Origin: Candidatus Binatia bacterium
GTDB lineage: Bacteria; Desulfobacterota; Binatia; UBA9968
Length of the DNA stretch: 59,260 bases
Direction: 5' to 3'
Assembly: GCA_036504975.1 (NCBI GenBank)
Contig: DASXUF010000194.1
Span: 1 to 59,260, forward strand
Shown here one piece after another: positions 44,655-52,737 of the stretch (position 1 is its first letter; every line of letters begins with the position of its first letter). The position numbers and the translations under genes are program-made. Under the pieces are notes generated by a model that did not search any database, was not told where the DNA came from, and saw nothing but the letters and a program-made list of their open reading frames with translations.

Positions 44655-46225
44655 ATGAGCCTGCGCCAACAGCAGATCATGGTCTTTGTCGCCACGGTGG
44701 TGGTGATTTTCGGTCTCTTCGCCACAGGCATCTTGTTGGTCGCGAAGCGGCTGACTACGGAAGCCACGCTCCAGACTGCCCTGCTTCTGGCCCGGCAAGT
44801 CGAGATCGCCCTGGCGCAGAGCCTGCAGCAAGCTCCTGACGCGCCGCCGAACGCTCCGCCGACCGCGGCTCAGCAGCAAAACAAGCCGTCTTCATCGTTC
44901 TGGGATTTTCTTGGGCGGCTCTACCCAGGCAATCCACCAGCGGCCAGCAATCCACCCGCGAAAACCCCGCCCACCCCTTGGCGTCACACGCAGGTCCAGG
45001 GCTTGATCAAGGCCTACATCGACCGCAACTCCAGCATTCAGGCGATGTGGGTGCTGAACTCGGAAGGCAAAATTCTCTACTCGTCCCAAAGCCGGGAACA
45101 AGGCCAAACGCTGGCGGAACCGGCGCTGCGCGAAAACCTTGCCAAAGGAATCACCACGATCGAATCGTACAGCGACGATGAACAGACGTATTACGACGTT
45201 CTCGTGCCGCTGCAGATGCCGGAAGGCGCGCGCGGTACCGGCGGCTTGAGATTATGGATCAACCCTTCGGACTGGACCGGGCTCGTCTCGGGTCTATGGC
45301 GGCAATTCACCCTGCTGTTTCTGCTCGGCGCCGACGTCGCGCTGCTCGCCGCCTTTCTCACCACGGCGTTGTACACGCGGCGGTTTCGCTTGATCAACGA
45401 GGCCTTGCGCGAAGCGGAGGCCGGCACGTATCAAGCCCGGCCGCGTTACGGCAGCCGGGATGAAATCGGTACCAGTCTCGACTTGATCGACCGTTTGGTG
45501 ATGAAACAGCGCGGCCACATCGGTCTCACCGCGCCTTTGCAGCGCGTGTCCGTGGCGGCGCGGACTCTGGTCCACGAGATCAAAACTCCTCTCAACGCCA
45601 TGACCGTGCATCTGGAGCTGCTGCGCCACTCCGCTCCAAACGCCCAAAGCAGCGACACCTCGCCCCAAGTGGCGACGCACCAGCGATCGCTGGAAGCGCT
45701 CGACGCCAGCGCCCGACAGGTCGATCAATTGCTGCGCGATTTCGCCGATTACAGCACGCCGGTGACGCTGGAGCGGCAACCACTCGACGTGGCCCGGGTC
45801 CTCGAAGCGAGCGTGGAAGCCATGTTGGCCCAATGCACCGCCCAGAGGATCGCCGTCACCATGGATCTCCCCGCCGGGCCGTGGATGCTGGAAGGCGATC
45901 AGCTCCGCTTGCGCCAGGCGTTCGATAACTTGCTCAGGAACGCCGTGGAAGCGCAGCCCCACGGCGGCGCCATCCAAGTCAGCGGCGAGCACAACGGGAA
46001 TCAAATCACCCTCCGCTTCAAAGACTCCGGCCCGGGAATTCCTCCGGAGAAGCTCGCCACGATTTTCGATTTCGGCCAGAGCACGAAGCCGGGAGGCAGC
46101 GGCATCGGTCTTTCCTTGAGCCAGTTGATCGTCGAGGCCCACGGCGGCACGCTTCAGTACGAGGAAAATGGCGCAGACTCCGGCGCTGTTTTTCGCCTGA
46201 CCTTACCGCTGAACGGAGGCGTCCT

Positions 46226-46229
<4 letters not shown>
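44655..46229 (+). CDS. membrane sensor histidine kinase
   Basis: A 524-residue sensor kinase. One membrane helix at about 8-30 and one at about 216-240 frame an extracytoplasmic domain whose first part is a Pro/Ala/Gln-rich linker (60-105) and whose second part is a small PAS/CHASE-like domain (110-205). After a HAMP-like segment (about 240-285) comes the DHp helix with the phospho-acceptor His307 in LVHEIKTPLN. The ATPase domain has DNLLRNAVEAQP, DSGPGIPP, FGQSTKPGGSGIGLSL. Its stop overlaps the response regulator start (GTGA), so the two form a cognate pair. The stimulus is probably at the envelope. Confidence 0.93.
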
Positions 46230-47590
<1,361 letters not shown>

Positions 47591-47607
47591 TTTTTCCCTA
47601 TCACCCC

Positions 47608-47623
47608 TACTTTTTTACTTGCC
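47608..47623 (+). promoter_or_regulatory. candidate activator binding site, copy 1
   Basis: TACTTTTTTACTTGCC, 67 bases (start to start) before the -24 element at 47675. The same 16 bases with one change occur at 55064. A CAAGT lies 28 bases after its ACTTG, and the second copy has CAAGC at the same distance. Confidence 0.6.
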
Positions 47624-47674
47624 CCACGCTACAGTCGAGCCTTCCAAGTAGGCCAAATTAGAAGCAGTTTTTGC

Positions 47675-47690
47675 TGGCATGCCCGTTGCT
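47675..47690 (+). promoter_or_regulatory. sigma-54 promoter, copy 1
   Basis: TGGCATGCCCGTTGCT matches the -24/-12 consensus TGGCAYRNNNNTTGCW at every defined position. Transcription would begin near 47701, 18 bases before ATG 47719. Confidence 0.85.
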
Positions 47691-47718
47691 CCTCTAGCCT
47701 CTGAGTGTCGGTGCGATT

Positions 47719-48021
47719 ATGGCGAATAGTGCGAGAAAAAAATGGCGCTTCGGCGCGCTTGCTTTCGCTCTGTTCCTGCTCGTTGCCACGGCGGGATATC
47801 ACATCGGCGCGGGCGAGAAGGACAACAGACAAGGCGATGGAAAAGCAGCATCTTCCGGTGACAAGGGAACCGTAAGCAACTCCAAGTGGTTTGCCGACCC
47901 CAAGCGGGGTTGGATTCGCAGCGATAAGCGGGAGGAGCAACAAAAGCGCCGCGCGGCCGAGCACGATCGGGGGGAAAATTCGGCCCGAGAAAAGGCCGGC
48001 CGCGTTATCTGGGACTATTGA
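47719..48021 (+). CDS. small membrane-anchored protein of unknown function
   Basis: A 100-residue protein. A basic start (ANSARKKWRF) and one hydrophobic segment (GALAFALFLLVATAGYHIG, about 12-30) make it a signal anchor. The rest is polar and charged (AGEKDNRQGDGK, then SKWFADPKRGWIRSDK, then a Lys/Arg/Glu helix) and ends in GRVIWDY. I recognise no family. It is the first gene after the sigma-54 promoter at 47675 and only 2 bases ahead of the 55-codon gene, so both are probably controlled by the upstream response regulator. The ribosome site is weak. Confidence 0.6.
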   Translation: MANSARKKWRFGALAFALFLLVATAGYHIGAGEKDNRQGDGKAASSGDKGTVSNSKWFADPKRGWIRSDKREEQQKRRAAEHDRGENSAREKAGRVIWDY

Positions 48022-48023
48022 AG

Positions 48024-48191
48024 ATGGAAAACATCTCGTCGAAAAGAAGGGTTATCCACACCACTTTGGGTGACTTGATCGCGGCGCTGACGGAAGAGGC
48101 CTTTTTGGTCGCCGAAGACCAGAATGAGGTCAACGCATTGGTGGCCGATATGCTGAGCGATCTTCTGAACCACTCCGGAACCTGGCACTGA
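48024..48191 (+). CDS. 55-residue acidic protein
   Basis: ATG 48024 to TGA 48191, 2 bases after the preceding stop. The product is mostly one acidic amphipathic helix: TTLGDLIAALTEEAFLVAED, then NEVNALVADMLSDLLN. The pattern of LGDLIAALTEEA followed by an ALVADMLSDLL helix recalls small conserved proteins I associate with delta-like lineages, but this is memory and not a search. Coding is supported by tight spacing, good third-position GC and the sigma-54 operon position. Function unknown. Confidence 0.55.
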   Translation: MENISSKRRVIHTTLGDLIAALTEEAFLVAEDQNEVNALVADMLSDLLNHSGTWH

Positions 48192-48262
48192 CGCGTTTAT
48201 TCTTTACTTGAATAATAAATCTTCGCGCGAATAAAAAAGTAACTCAAAAGGGAGGAAAGAAA

Positions 48263-48592
48263 ATGAAAAATACGGCTTGCACCAGAACTTTCTCGGCACT
48301 TACGGTAGCGGCGCTCCTCGCCGTGGGCTGCGCCGGCGGGCCTTTGACCACGCGTGAAAAAGGGGCCGGCATCGGAGCTCTCGGAGGAGCCGCCGCAGGG
48401 GGCATTGTTGGCAGCGCTGTGGGTCATCCGGCGGCGGGCGCGCTGATCGGCGGTGGACTGGGCTTGGGCGCGGGCGCGCTGATCGGTGACCAACTCCAGG
48501 GTCAGGAGTATCGAAATTACGAGCAGGACCGCGAGATTCGCAGAAACCAGGCGGAAATCGAACGGCTGAGACGCCAGCAAGGCGAGTACTAA
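48263..48592 (+). CDS. glycine-zipper lipoprotein, copy 1
   Basis: A 109-residue lipoprotein. The signal ends in the lipobox AVGC (Cys about residue 23). Two glycine-zipper stretches follow, GAGIGALGGAAAGGIVGSAVG and GALIGGGLGLGAGALIGDQL (about 34-76), the pattern of OmpA-like or YMGG glycine zippers that insert in or lie against a membrane. A charged coiled coil ends it (QDREIRRNQAEIERLRRQQ). ATG 48263 follows a good GGGAGGAAAG. A paralog sits at 49025, with a single-helix protein between. Outer-membrane stabilisation is the likely role by analogy. Confidence 0.83.
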   Translation: MKNTACTRTFSALTVAALLAVGCAGGPLTTREKGAGIGALGGAAAGGIVGSAVGHPAAGALIGGGLGLGAGALIGDQLQGQEYRNYEQDREIRRNQAEIERLRRQQGEY

Positions 48593-48678
48593 CAGCCGTG
48601 GCGAGTCCTAGCAATCGGCGCGAGTTCTAGCGCCATAGATGCGACGATTCGTTCGTGACTCCGCGAGGAGGTGCTTTC

Positions 48679-48987
48679 ATGAAAGACGTCATAAGGGAAA
48701 GAGCCCTATGGGCGCTTTTTGGGGTCATACTGCTTTTCTTTCTCTTTCTCCTTTCCGGCGGCCTCTACACCATTACGCCGCCGAACGGTCCGGTGGATAC
48801 GGCCTACAAGATGAACCGCCTGACCGGCAAGGTCTGGCTGATTAAAACCTACGCGAAGCAAGTAGGACAGGTACGGGTCTTGTCGGCGCGCCAGGCCGAG
48901 GTCGAGAAGACGAGAGAGATTACCGAGGCCGATATCCCGCCGGTGGCGATGGCTGAGAACACGCCCTCGCGCCCGGGTCGAAGATAG
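48679..48987 (+). CDS. single-helix membrane protein
   Basis: I choose ATG 48679, 7 bases after the strong GAGGAGGT, giving 102 residues. One membrane helix (ALWALFGVILLFFLFLLSGGLY, about 9-30) is followed by TITPPNGPVDTAYKMNRLTGKVWLI, a short segment of the kind seen in small proteins that place a beta hairpin at the membrane surface, and then by a charged tail (VLSARQAEVEKTREI...). No family name can be given. It lies between the two glycine-zipper lipoproteins in the same direction. Confidence 0.65.
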   Translation: MKDVIRERALWALFGVILLFFLFLLSGGLYTITPPNGPVDTAYKMNRLTGKVWLIKTYAKQVGQVRVLSARQAEVEKTREITEADIPPVAMAENTPSRPGRR

Positions 48988-49024
48988 TTTGCGCGAGAAT
49001 TTCAAAGATTAGGAGGCTCATTCG

Positions 49025-49366
49025 ATGAAAAGCAAAATCCTTGGAGTACTGATAGCGGGCGCGCTGACGCTGGTGCTGGGCGGCTGTTCCGAGCCGCTGT
49101 CTAAAAGAGAGCAGGGCGGGCTCATCGGCGCGGGCGTGGGCGCCGGCACCGGAGCCATCATCGGCAGCACGGTCGGCCACGCAGCAGTAGGCGCTCTGAT
49201 CGGCGGGCCGATCGGGCTGATCGCCGGAGCTTTGATCGGCGACCAGTTGATGGCGCAAGACAGAAGGCAGGACGAACAGCAGCACCAAATCGATCGCAAC
49301 CGGGCGGAACTCGAACGGCAACGCAGAGAGAACGAGCGCCTGAGGGAACAACCGCTCGAGCGATGA
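49025..49366 (+). CDS. glycine-zipper lipoprotein, copy 2
   Basis: A 113-residue lipoprotein paralogous to the gene at 48263: lipobox LGGC (Cys about 21), PLSKREQGGLIGAGVGAGTG with paired zipper repeats (about 31-76), then a highly charged helix (RRQDEQQHQIDRNRAELERQ...). The shared SKREQ/TTREK, zipper and GDQL order shows that one arose by duplication. ATG 49025 follows a modest TTAGGAGG. Its stop is just downstream of the track for the MlaC-like gene, whose chosen start lies 30 bases later. Probably an envelope-spanning structural lipoprotein. Confidence 0.83.
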   Translation: MKSKILGVLIAGALTLVLGGCSEPLSKREQGGLIGAGVGAGTGAIIGSTVGHAAVGALIGGPIGLIAGALIGDQLMAQDRRQDEQQHQIDRNRAELERQRRENERLREQPLER

Positions 49367-49395
49367 CAATCAAGTCGCACAAGGAGTTTCTTCGT

Positions 49396-50016
49396 ATGGA
49401 TTACAAATTGCGTCGGTTCTTTCTTGCTGGGATCGCTGTGTTGTTTTGTCTCCCGTTCGCGATCCCGGCCGAGGCGGGGCTGCCGACCGATCAGACCAAG
49501 GCCACCGTCGATAAAGTTATCAGCATTTTGCAACAACCGGGCCCGAAGAAGGAAGAACGGCGCCAGCAATTGCGCGATACTATCTATTCCAGGTTCGACT
49601 TCCCCGAGATGGCCAAGCGGTCGCTGGGCCCGCACTGGTCCCGCCGCACGCCCGAGGAGCAGCAGGAGTTCACCAAGGTCTTCGCCGATCTGCTGGAGAG
49701 TTCTTACGTAGACAAGATCGAAGGCTATAACGGGGAAAAGGTCGCTTATACGCGCGAACAGCAGGACAAAGACAACGCCGAGGTGTTCACCAAGATCATC
49801 ACGAAAAAAGGCGAAGAATTCTCCATCAATTATAAGCTTCATCCGGTCGACGGAGAGTGGAAAGTCTACGACGTAGTGGTGGAAAACATCAGCCTGGTCA
49901 ACAACTATAGGTCGCAATTCAATCGCGTTCTAGCCAACGCGTCGTTCGATGAGCTGCTGAAAAAATTGCAACAAAAAGCGCCGGATCTAAAGGCGCCGGG
50001 AGTTAAAAAAGGGTGA
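49396..50016 (+). CDS. MlaC/Ttg2D-like periplasmic phospholipid-binding protein
   Basis: I choose ATG 49396, behind AAGGAG, since it opens a clean signal peptide (DYKLRRFFLAGIAVLFCLPFAI, cleavage after AEA near residue 27). The 206-residue product has the MlaC pattern: SRFDFPEMAKRSLGPHWSRR, EEQQEFTKVFADLLESSYVDKI, then a beta-rich half (YKLHPVDGEWKVYDVVVENISLVNNYRSQF). MlaC ferries phospholipids between the MlaA outer-membrane and MlaFEDB inner-membrane complexes. None of those is in the window, so it is an orphan that may serve a distant system or envelope maintenance. Confidence 0.88.
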   Translation: MDYKLRRFFLAGIAVLFCLPFAIPAEAGLPTDQTKATVDKVISILQQPGPKKEERRQQLRDTIYSRFDFPEMAKRSLGPHWSRRTPEEQQEFTKVFADLLESSYVDKIEGYNGEKVAYTREQQDKDNAEVFTKIITKKGEEFSINYKLHPVDGEWKVYDVVVENISLVNNYRSQFNRVLANASFDELLKKLQQKAPDLKAPGVKKG

Positions 50017-50046
50017 GAAGAGAATTTCGCCCTGAAGGAGGATGTC

Positions 50047-50436
50047 ATGTCCCGTTATCTTTCGAGTCGGATTTTGTTCGGTGCGCTGACGATCCTGATC
50101 GGCCTGTGGGGCCTGCCCGCTCAGGCTCAAGATTCACCCAAGCCGTCTCAGCAGGCCTCGACCAACTTGAGCGATAAGGAACTCCGGAGCTTCGCCAAGG
50201 CGTACGTCGAATATCACAAGCTGCGCCAGTCCTATGAAAAGCAGATCGGCAGCGTCCAGGACGCCAAGGAAAAAGAGAAGCTTCAACGCGAGGGAGATTC
50301 CAAAGTGAGCAAAGCGTTGGAGAAGCAGGGGCTCACGCCGCAATCTTACAACCGGCTTTATACGGCCGTGAACAACAACGAGCAACTCCGCAGAAAAGCG
50401 CTCAAGATGATCGAGGAGGAACGAAAGAACTCATAA
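50047..50436 (+). CDS. DUF4168-like periplasmic protein, copy 1
   Basis: A 129-residue exported protein: a signal (LSSRILFGALTILIGLWGLPAQA, cleavage near residue 26), a linker, then a helical domain SDKELRSFAKAYVEYHKLRQ to GLTPQSYNRLYTAVNNNEQLRRKALKMIEE (about 40-127). This matches the DUF4168 pattern by eye. Function unknown. ATG 50047 has AAGGAGG. It is a paralog of the gene at 52209 (same F/YxxRxF, GFTPxSFxRxxxxVN and ELRxKALxxI order). Confidence 0.75.
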   Translation: MSRYLSSRILFGALTILIGLWGLPAQAQDSPKPSQQASTNLSDKELRSFAKAYVEYHKLRQSYEKQIGSVQDAKEKEKLQREGDSKVSKALEKQGLTPQSYNRLYTAVNNNEQLRRKALKMIEEERKNS

Positions 50437-50473
50437 CTGGGGTGGCCCTCGGGCTCAACCAGCGGGAGACGCC

Positions 50474-50833
50474 ATGAAAACTTCCTTGAGAAGCCGGAGC
50501 GCGTGCGCCATCGCGGTCTTGTTATTCACGCTTATTCCGCTCGCCAGCGCCTCCGCCGGGGAGGATCCTTGGCTATTTCTCAAAGGGTTCGAGCTGATTC
50601 CCGACAGTCCGGCGCTCATTGAAGAACATTATGTCGCGGCGCTGTTTGTAAGCCGCGACCAGGGACAGCTCGCGGTGGTGATTTTCAACGCCACCTGTGA
50701 CTCAGGGAACTGTGAAATCCATCGCCGGTCCGCCTATTCGATCTTCGACCGGGAAGGCGTGAACGTCCGGCGTTATATCGACCCAGGCGAGAAGGAACTG
50801 CTGCGCCTGATTTCCGATCAACGCGGCGCTTGA
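50474..50833 (+). CDS. small exported protein of unknown function
   Basis: A 119-residue protein with a Sec signal peptide (SACAIAVLLFTLIPLASASAG, cleavage about 28). The mature part is a small alpha/beta protein with a Cys pair in NATCDSGNCEIH (a CDSGNC loop that could form a disulfide). No family is recognised. ATG 50474 follows GGGAGACGCC. The stop overlaps the region used by the next gene, which begins 12 bases before it in another frame, so they may be coupled. Confidence 0.65.
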   Translation: MKTSLRSRSACAIAVLLFTLIPLASASAGEDPWLFLKGFELIPDSPALIEEHYVAALFVSRDQGQLAVVIFNATCDSGNCEIHRRSAYSIFDREGVNVRRYIDPGEKELLRLISDQRGA

Positions 50834-50841
50834 ACTCTCCC

Positions 50842-51474
50842 ATGCGCACAAAACACATTTGGCTTCGTTCTTTCAAGCCGCCGTTCCATTTAGCGCTGTC
50901 TTGCTTCATTCTATTGCCCTGGCTCTTTCCGAGCCAGCCGCTGGCGGAGTCGAAAGCGAGGCGGCTGCATGAAACAGCCGAGATTTATCTGACGCTCAGG
51001 TTATCCAACCGGGATTTGAATCATTCCTCCGCCAGCGCAGTGGCGGAGACGATCTGGCGTGAGAGTGAAAAGCATGCGCTCGACCCGATGTTGGTCCTGG
51101 CAATCATCAAAGTAGAGAGCGAATTCCGTCCCGCGGCGATCTCGTCATACGGCGCGCGGGGTTTGATGCAATTGCTCCCCGTCGTGGCCCACTCCCTGGT
51201 GGAAGACGCGGACGTAGATTTATGGGAAGGTGAAAGAAGCCTCCATGATCCCGTAACCAACATCAAGCTGGGAGCTTTTTATTTGGGCCGGTTGAAAAAA
51301 AAGTTCGGGGATTTAAAAGTCGCGCTGACAGCCTATAGCCACGGGCCTACGTGGGTGCAGAAGCAAATCGAAAGTAAAATCACGCTGCCCGAAGAGTATG
51401 CTAAAAAAGTCCTCTCAGTATCGCGCAATTATCGCGAGCAAGGCCGAGACCGTCGCGGCAATATTGTCATTTAA
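50842..51474 (+). CDS. SLT-type lytic transglycosylase
   Basis: A muramidase-like enzyme that cuts peptidoglycan to 1,6-anhydro ends. I prefer ATG 50842 over the in-frame TTG 50830; product about 210 residues. A hydrophobic signal (ALSCFILLPWLFPSQPLA, about 16-33) exports it. The catalytic Glu is in VLAIIKVESEFRPAAISSYGARGLMQLLP. The later motif that is usually AYNAGP reads AYSHGPTWV, a variant of the substrate-binding loop. A short C-terminal helix ends it. It would remodel the cell wall near the envelope proteins encoded beside it. Confidence 0.9.
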   Translation: MRTKHIWLRSFKPPFHLALSCFILLPWLFPSQPLAESKARRLHETAEIYLTLRLSNRDLNHSSASAVAETIWRESEKHALDPMLVLAIIKVESEFRPAAISSYGARGLMQLLPVVAHSLVEDADVDLWEGERSLHDPVTNIKLGAFYLGRLKKKFGDLKVALTAYSHGPTWVQKQIESKITLPEEYAKKVLSVSRNYREQGRDRRGNIVI

Positions 51475-51536
51475 GGGTAGTGGTCTGAACTCTCGTGCCA
51501 TTTGATCGGATACTAAAACGAAAGGAGGTGAAAACG

Positions 51537-51761
51537 ATGAAACACAACTGGACTATGGGTATTCTTTCCGGCTTCGTTTTGGCGGCCTTTCTTGCGGGCT
51601 GCGAAGCGAAGAAGGACGAGTCTTCTCAGGCCCCTCAGGACCAATCGCGGTCTCTGGCCGGACAGCCTGAGAAACGCGAGGCACCGATGGCCCCTCAGCC
51701 GCAGCCCGAGGAGCGCCCCGGAGCGGGTCCGCAGCAGGATCAGCCCGGCAGACCTGGATAA
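51537..51761 (+). CDS. small Pro/Gln-rich lipoprotein
   Basis: ATG 51537 follows a near-perfect AAAGGAGGTG. The 74-residue product has a signal (MGILSGFVLAAFLAGC) with a lipobox LAGC, Cys near residue 22. The mature part is short, disordered and rich in Pro, Gln, Glu and Arg (EAKKDESSQ, then PEERPGAGPQQ). No family is recognised. It resembles small lipoprotein tethers or entericidin-like proteins in size, but that is only a guess. It starts the three-gene run of exported proteins up to 52634. Confidence 0.7.
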   Translation: MKHNWTMGILSGFVLAAFLAGCEAKKDESSQAPQDQSRSLAGQPEKREAPMAPQPQPEERPGAGPQQDQPGRPG

Positions 51762-51804
51762 GAATCGGCCGCAACCTGTTCGTGGAGAAAAGGAGGTCGC
51801 GGTC

Positions 51805-52098
51805 ATGATTCAAAAAGTCGCCGCAATGATCTTCGCCATGGCGTTATTGCCAGCGTGGGTTTTCGCCGAAGCTGAGATGAAGGGGACGGTGGTGAGGGTG
51901 GATAAAGGTCAAAATCACCTGGTGGTGAAGACCGATAAAGGGGAGGAAACGCTGTTGGTCAACAGCAGCAGCAAGGGGATGGACAAGGCCAAAGAAGGAG
52001 CGAGGGTCACGATTAAATTTACCGAGAAAGACGGCCAGCCCAAAGTGATCGCGGTCACCAGGCAAGAAGGCGGCACGGTTCAAGTCGCGCCACGCTAG
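51805..52098 (+). CDS. small periplasmic beta-rich protein
   Basis: ATG 51805 follows a strong AAAAGGAGGT. It encodes 97 residues with a signal peptide (VAAMIFAMALLPAWVFA, cleavage near residue 21). The mature part reads as a small beta barrel: MKGTVVRVDKGQNHLVVKTD, then EETLLVNSSSKGMDKAKEGARVTIKFTEKDGQPKVIAV. This looks like a small OB-fold or DUF5666-like domain of unknown ligand. There is no Cys. Its position, 43 bases after the small lipoprotein gene, suggests co-transcription. Confidence 0.7.
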   Translation: MIQKVAAMIFAMALLPAWVFAEAEMKGTVVRVDKGQNHLVVKTDKGEETLLVNSSSKGMDKAKEGARVTIKFTEKDGQPKVIAVTRQEGGTVQVAPR

Positions 52099-52129
52099 GC
52101 TGGTCGGTTTGCAGTTTTGCAGTAGGAGG

Positions 52130-52190
52130 GGCGGAAGGCGGGGTCACACGACACCGCCTTCCGCCGGGAGCCGAGCCAAAAAGCTCGGCT
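52130..52190 (+). other. two tandem hairpins before the DUF4168-like gene
   Basis: Hairpin 1: a perfect 12-bp stem GGCGGAAGGCGG (52130-52141) / CCGCCTTCCGCC (52154-52165) with a 12-base loop. Hairpin 2: an 8-bp stem AGCCGAGC (52169-52176) / GCTCGGCT (52183-52190) with a CAAAAA loop. Neither has a T run; the next gene's GGAGGT ribosome site follows directly. They may be a leader structure, a stability element or a rho-linked end of the upstream message. Confidence 0.65.
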
Positions 52191-52208
52191 ATCGTCGGAG
52201 GTAGGATC

Positions 52209-52634
52209 ATGAGACAATTCATTCTGTGGAACATCGTTCTCGCCATCGTCGTCGGCTTTTTGGGCCCGTGGTCCTCGAGGGGAACCGCGGTCCAAAATAT
52301 GCCCCAGGGACCGTCCCAAGAACTGGCAATGGAACAGCGGCCCAGCGAAAAAACCGATTTCGTAAGCCAAAGACTGCAGGCGTTCGCCCGGACCTATGTG
52401 GCGATCCGCAGGCTGATCGAAGAGTATGAGCTTCCTGTGCGAGAGGGTCAGAAGACCGAGCAAGCTCGGAAGCTCGAGCGCGAGGCGGTGGCCAAGGTGG
52501 AGCAGACTCTCGACGTGTACGGTTTCACGCCGGACAGTTTTCAAAGGACCTTTGCGCTGGTGAATGCCGACGACGAGCTCCGGAACAAAGCGCTTGAGCT
52601 GATCGCCGCGGAGCGGGAGAAATTGCAGTCCTGA
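52209..52634 (+). CDS. DUF4168-like exported protein, copy 2
   Basis: A 141-residue protein: signal (FILWNIVLAIVVGFLGPW, about 4-21; the cleavage site is not clear), a polar linker, then the same helical domain as the gene at 50047 (FVSQRLQAFARTYVAIRRLIEEY to GFTPDSFQRTFALVNADDELRNKALELIAAE). The paired DUF4168-like genes are separated by other envelope genes. It has a GGAGGT site and a leader that contains the two hairpins. Function unknown. Confidence 0.75.
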   Translation: MRQFILWNIVLAIVVGFLGPWSSRGTAVQNMPQGPSQELAMEQRPSEKTDFVSQRLQAFARTYVAIRRLIEEYELPVREGQKTEQARKLEREAVAKVEQTLDVYGFTPDSFQRTFALVNADDELRNKALELIAAEREKLQS

Positions 52635-52664
52635 GCCGCTCTCTGACCGGCCGTTGAAATCGAT

Positions 52665-52684
52665 AATTATTGCCAATTATTGCC
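52665..52684 (+). repeat. tandem 10-bp direct repeat before the trehalose gene
   Basis: AATTATTGCC occurs twice back to back (52665-52674, 52675-52684), one helical turn apart, in an AT-rich stretch 53 bases before the trehalose gene. It may be a regulator site for that gene. Confidence 0.45.
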
Positions 52685-52737
52685 TTCCATAATTCCCGCA
52701 GAAGAGCTACAAATTAGGATCGTAGAGGCCGCCCCTC

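Noticed and set aside
48203-48241. Partial copies of the activator element before the first glycine-zipper gene
   Set aside because: An ACTTG and a TACTTTTTTA on the minus strand occur, but no full 16-mer and no -24/-12 promoter accompany them.
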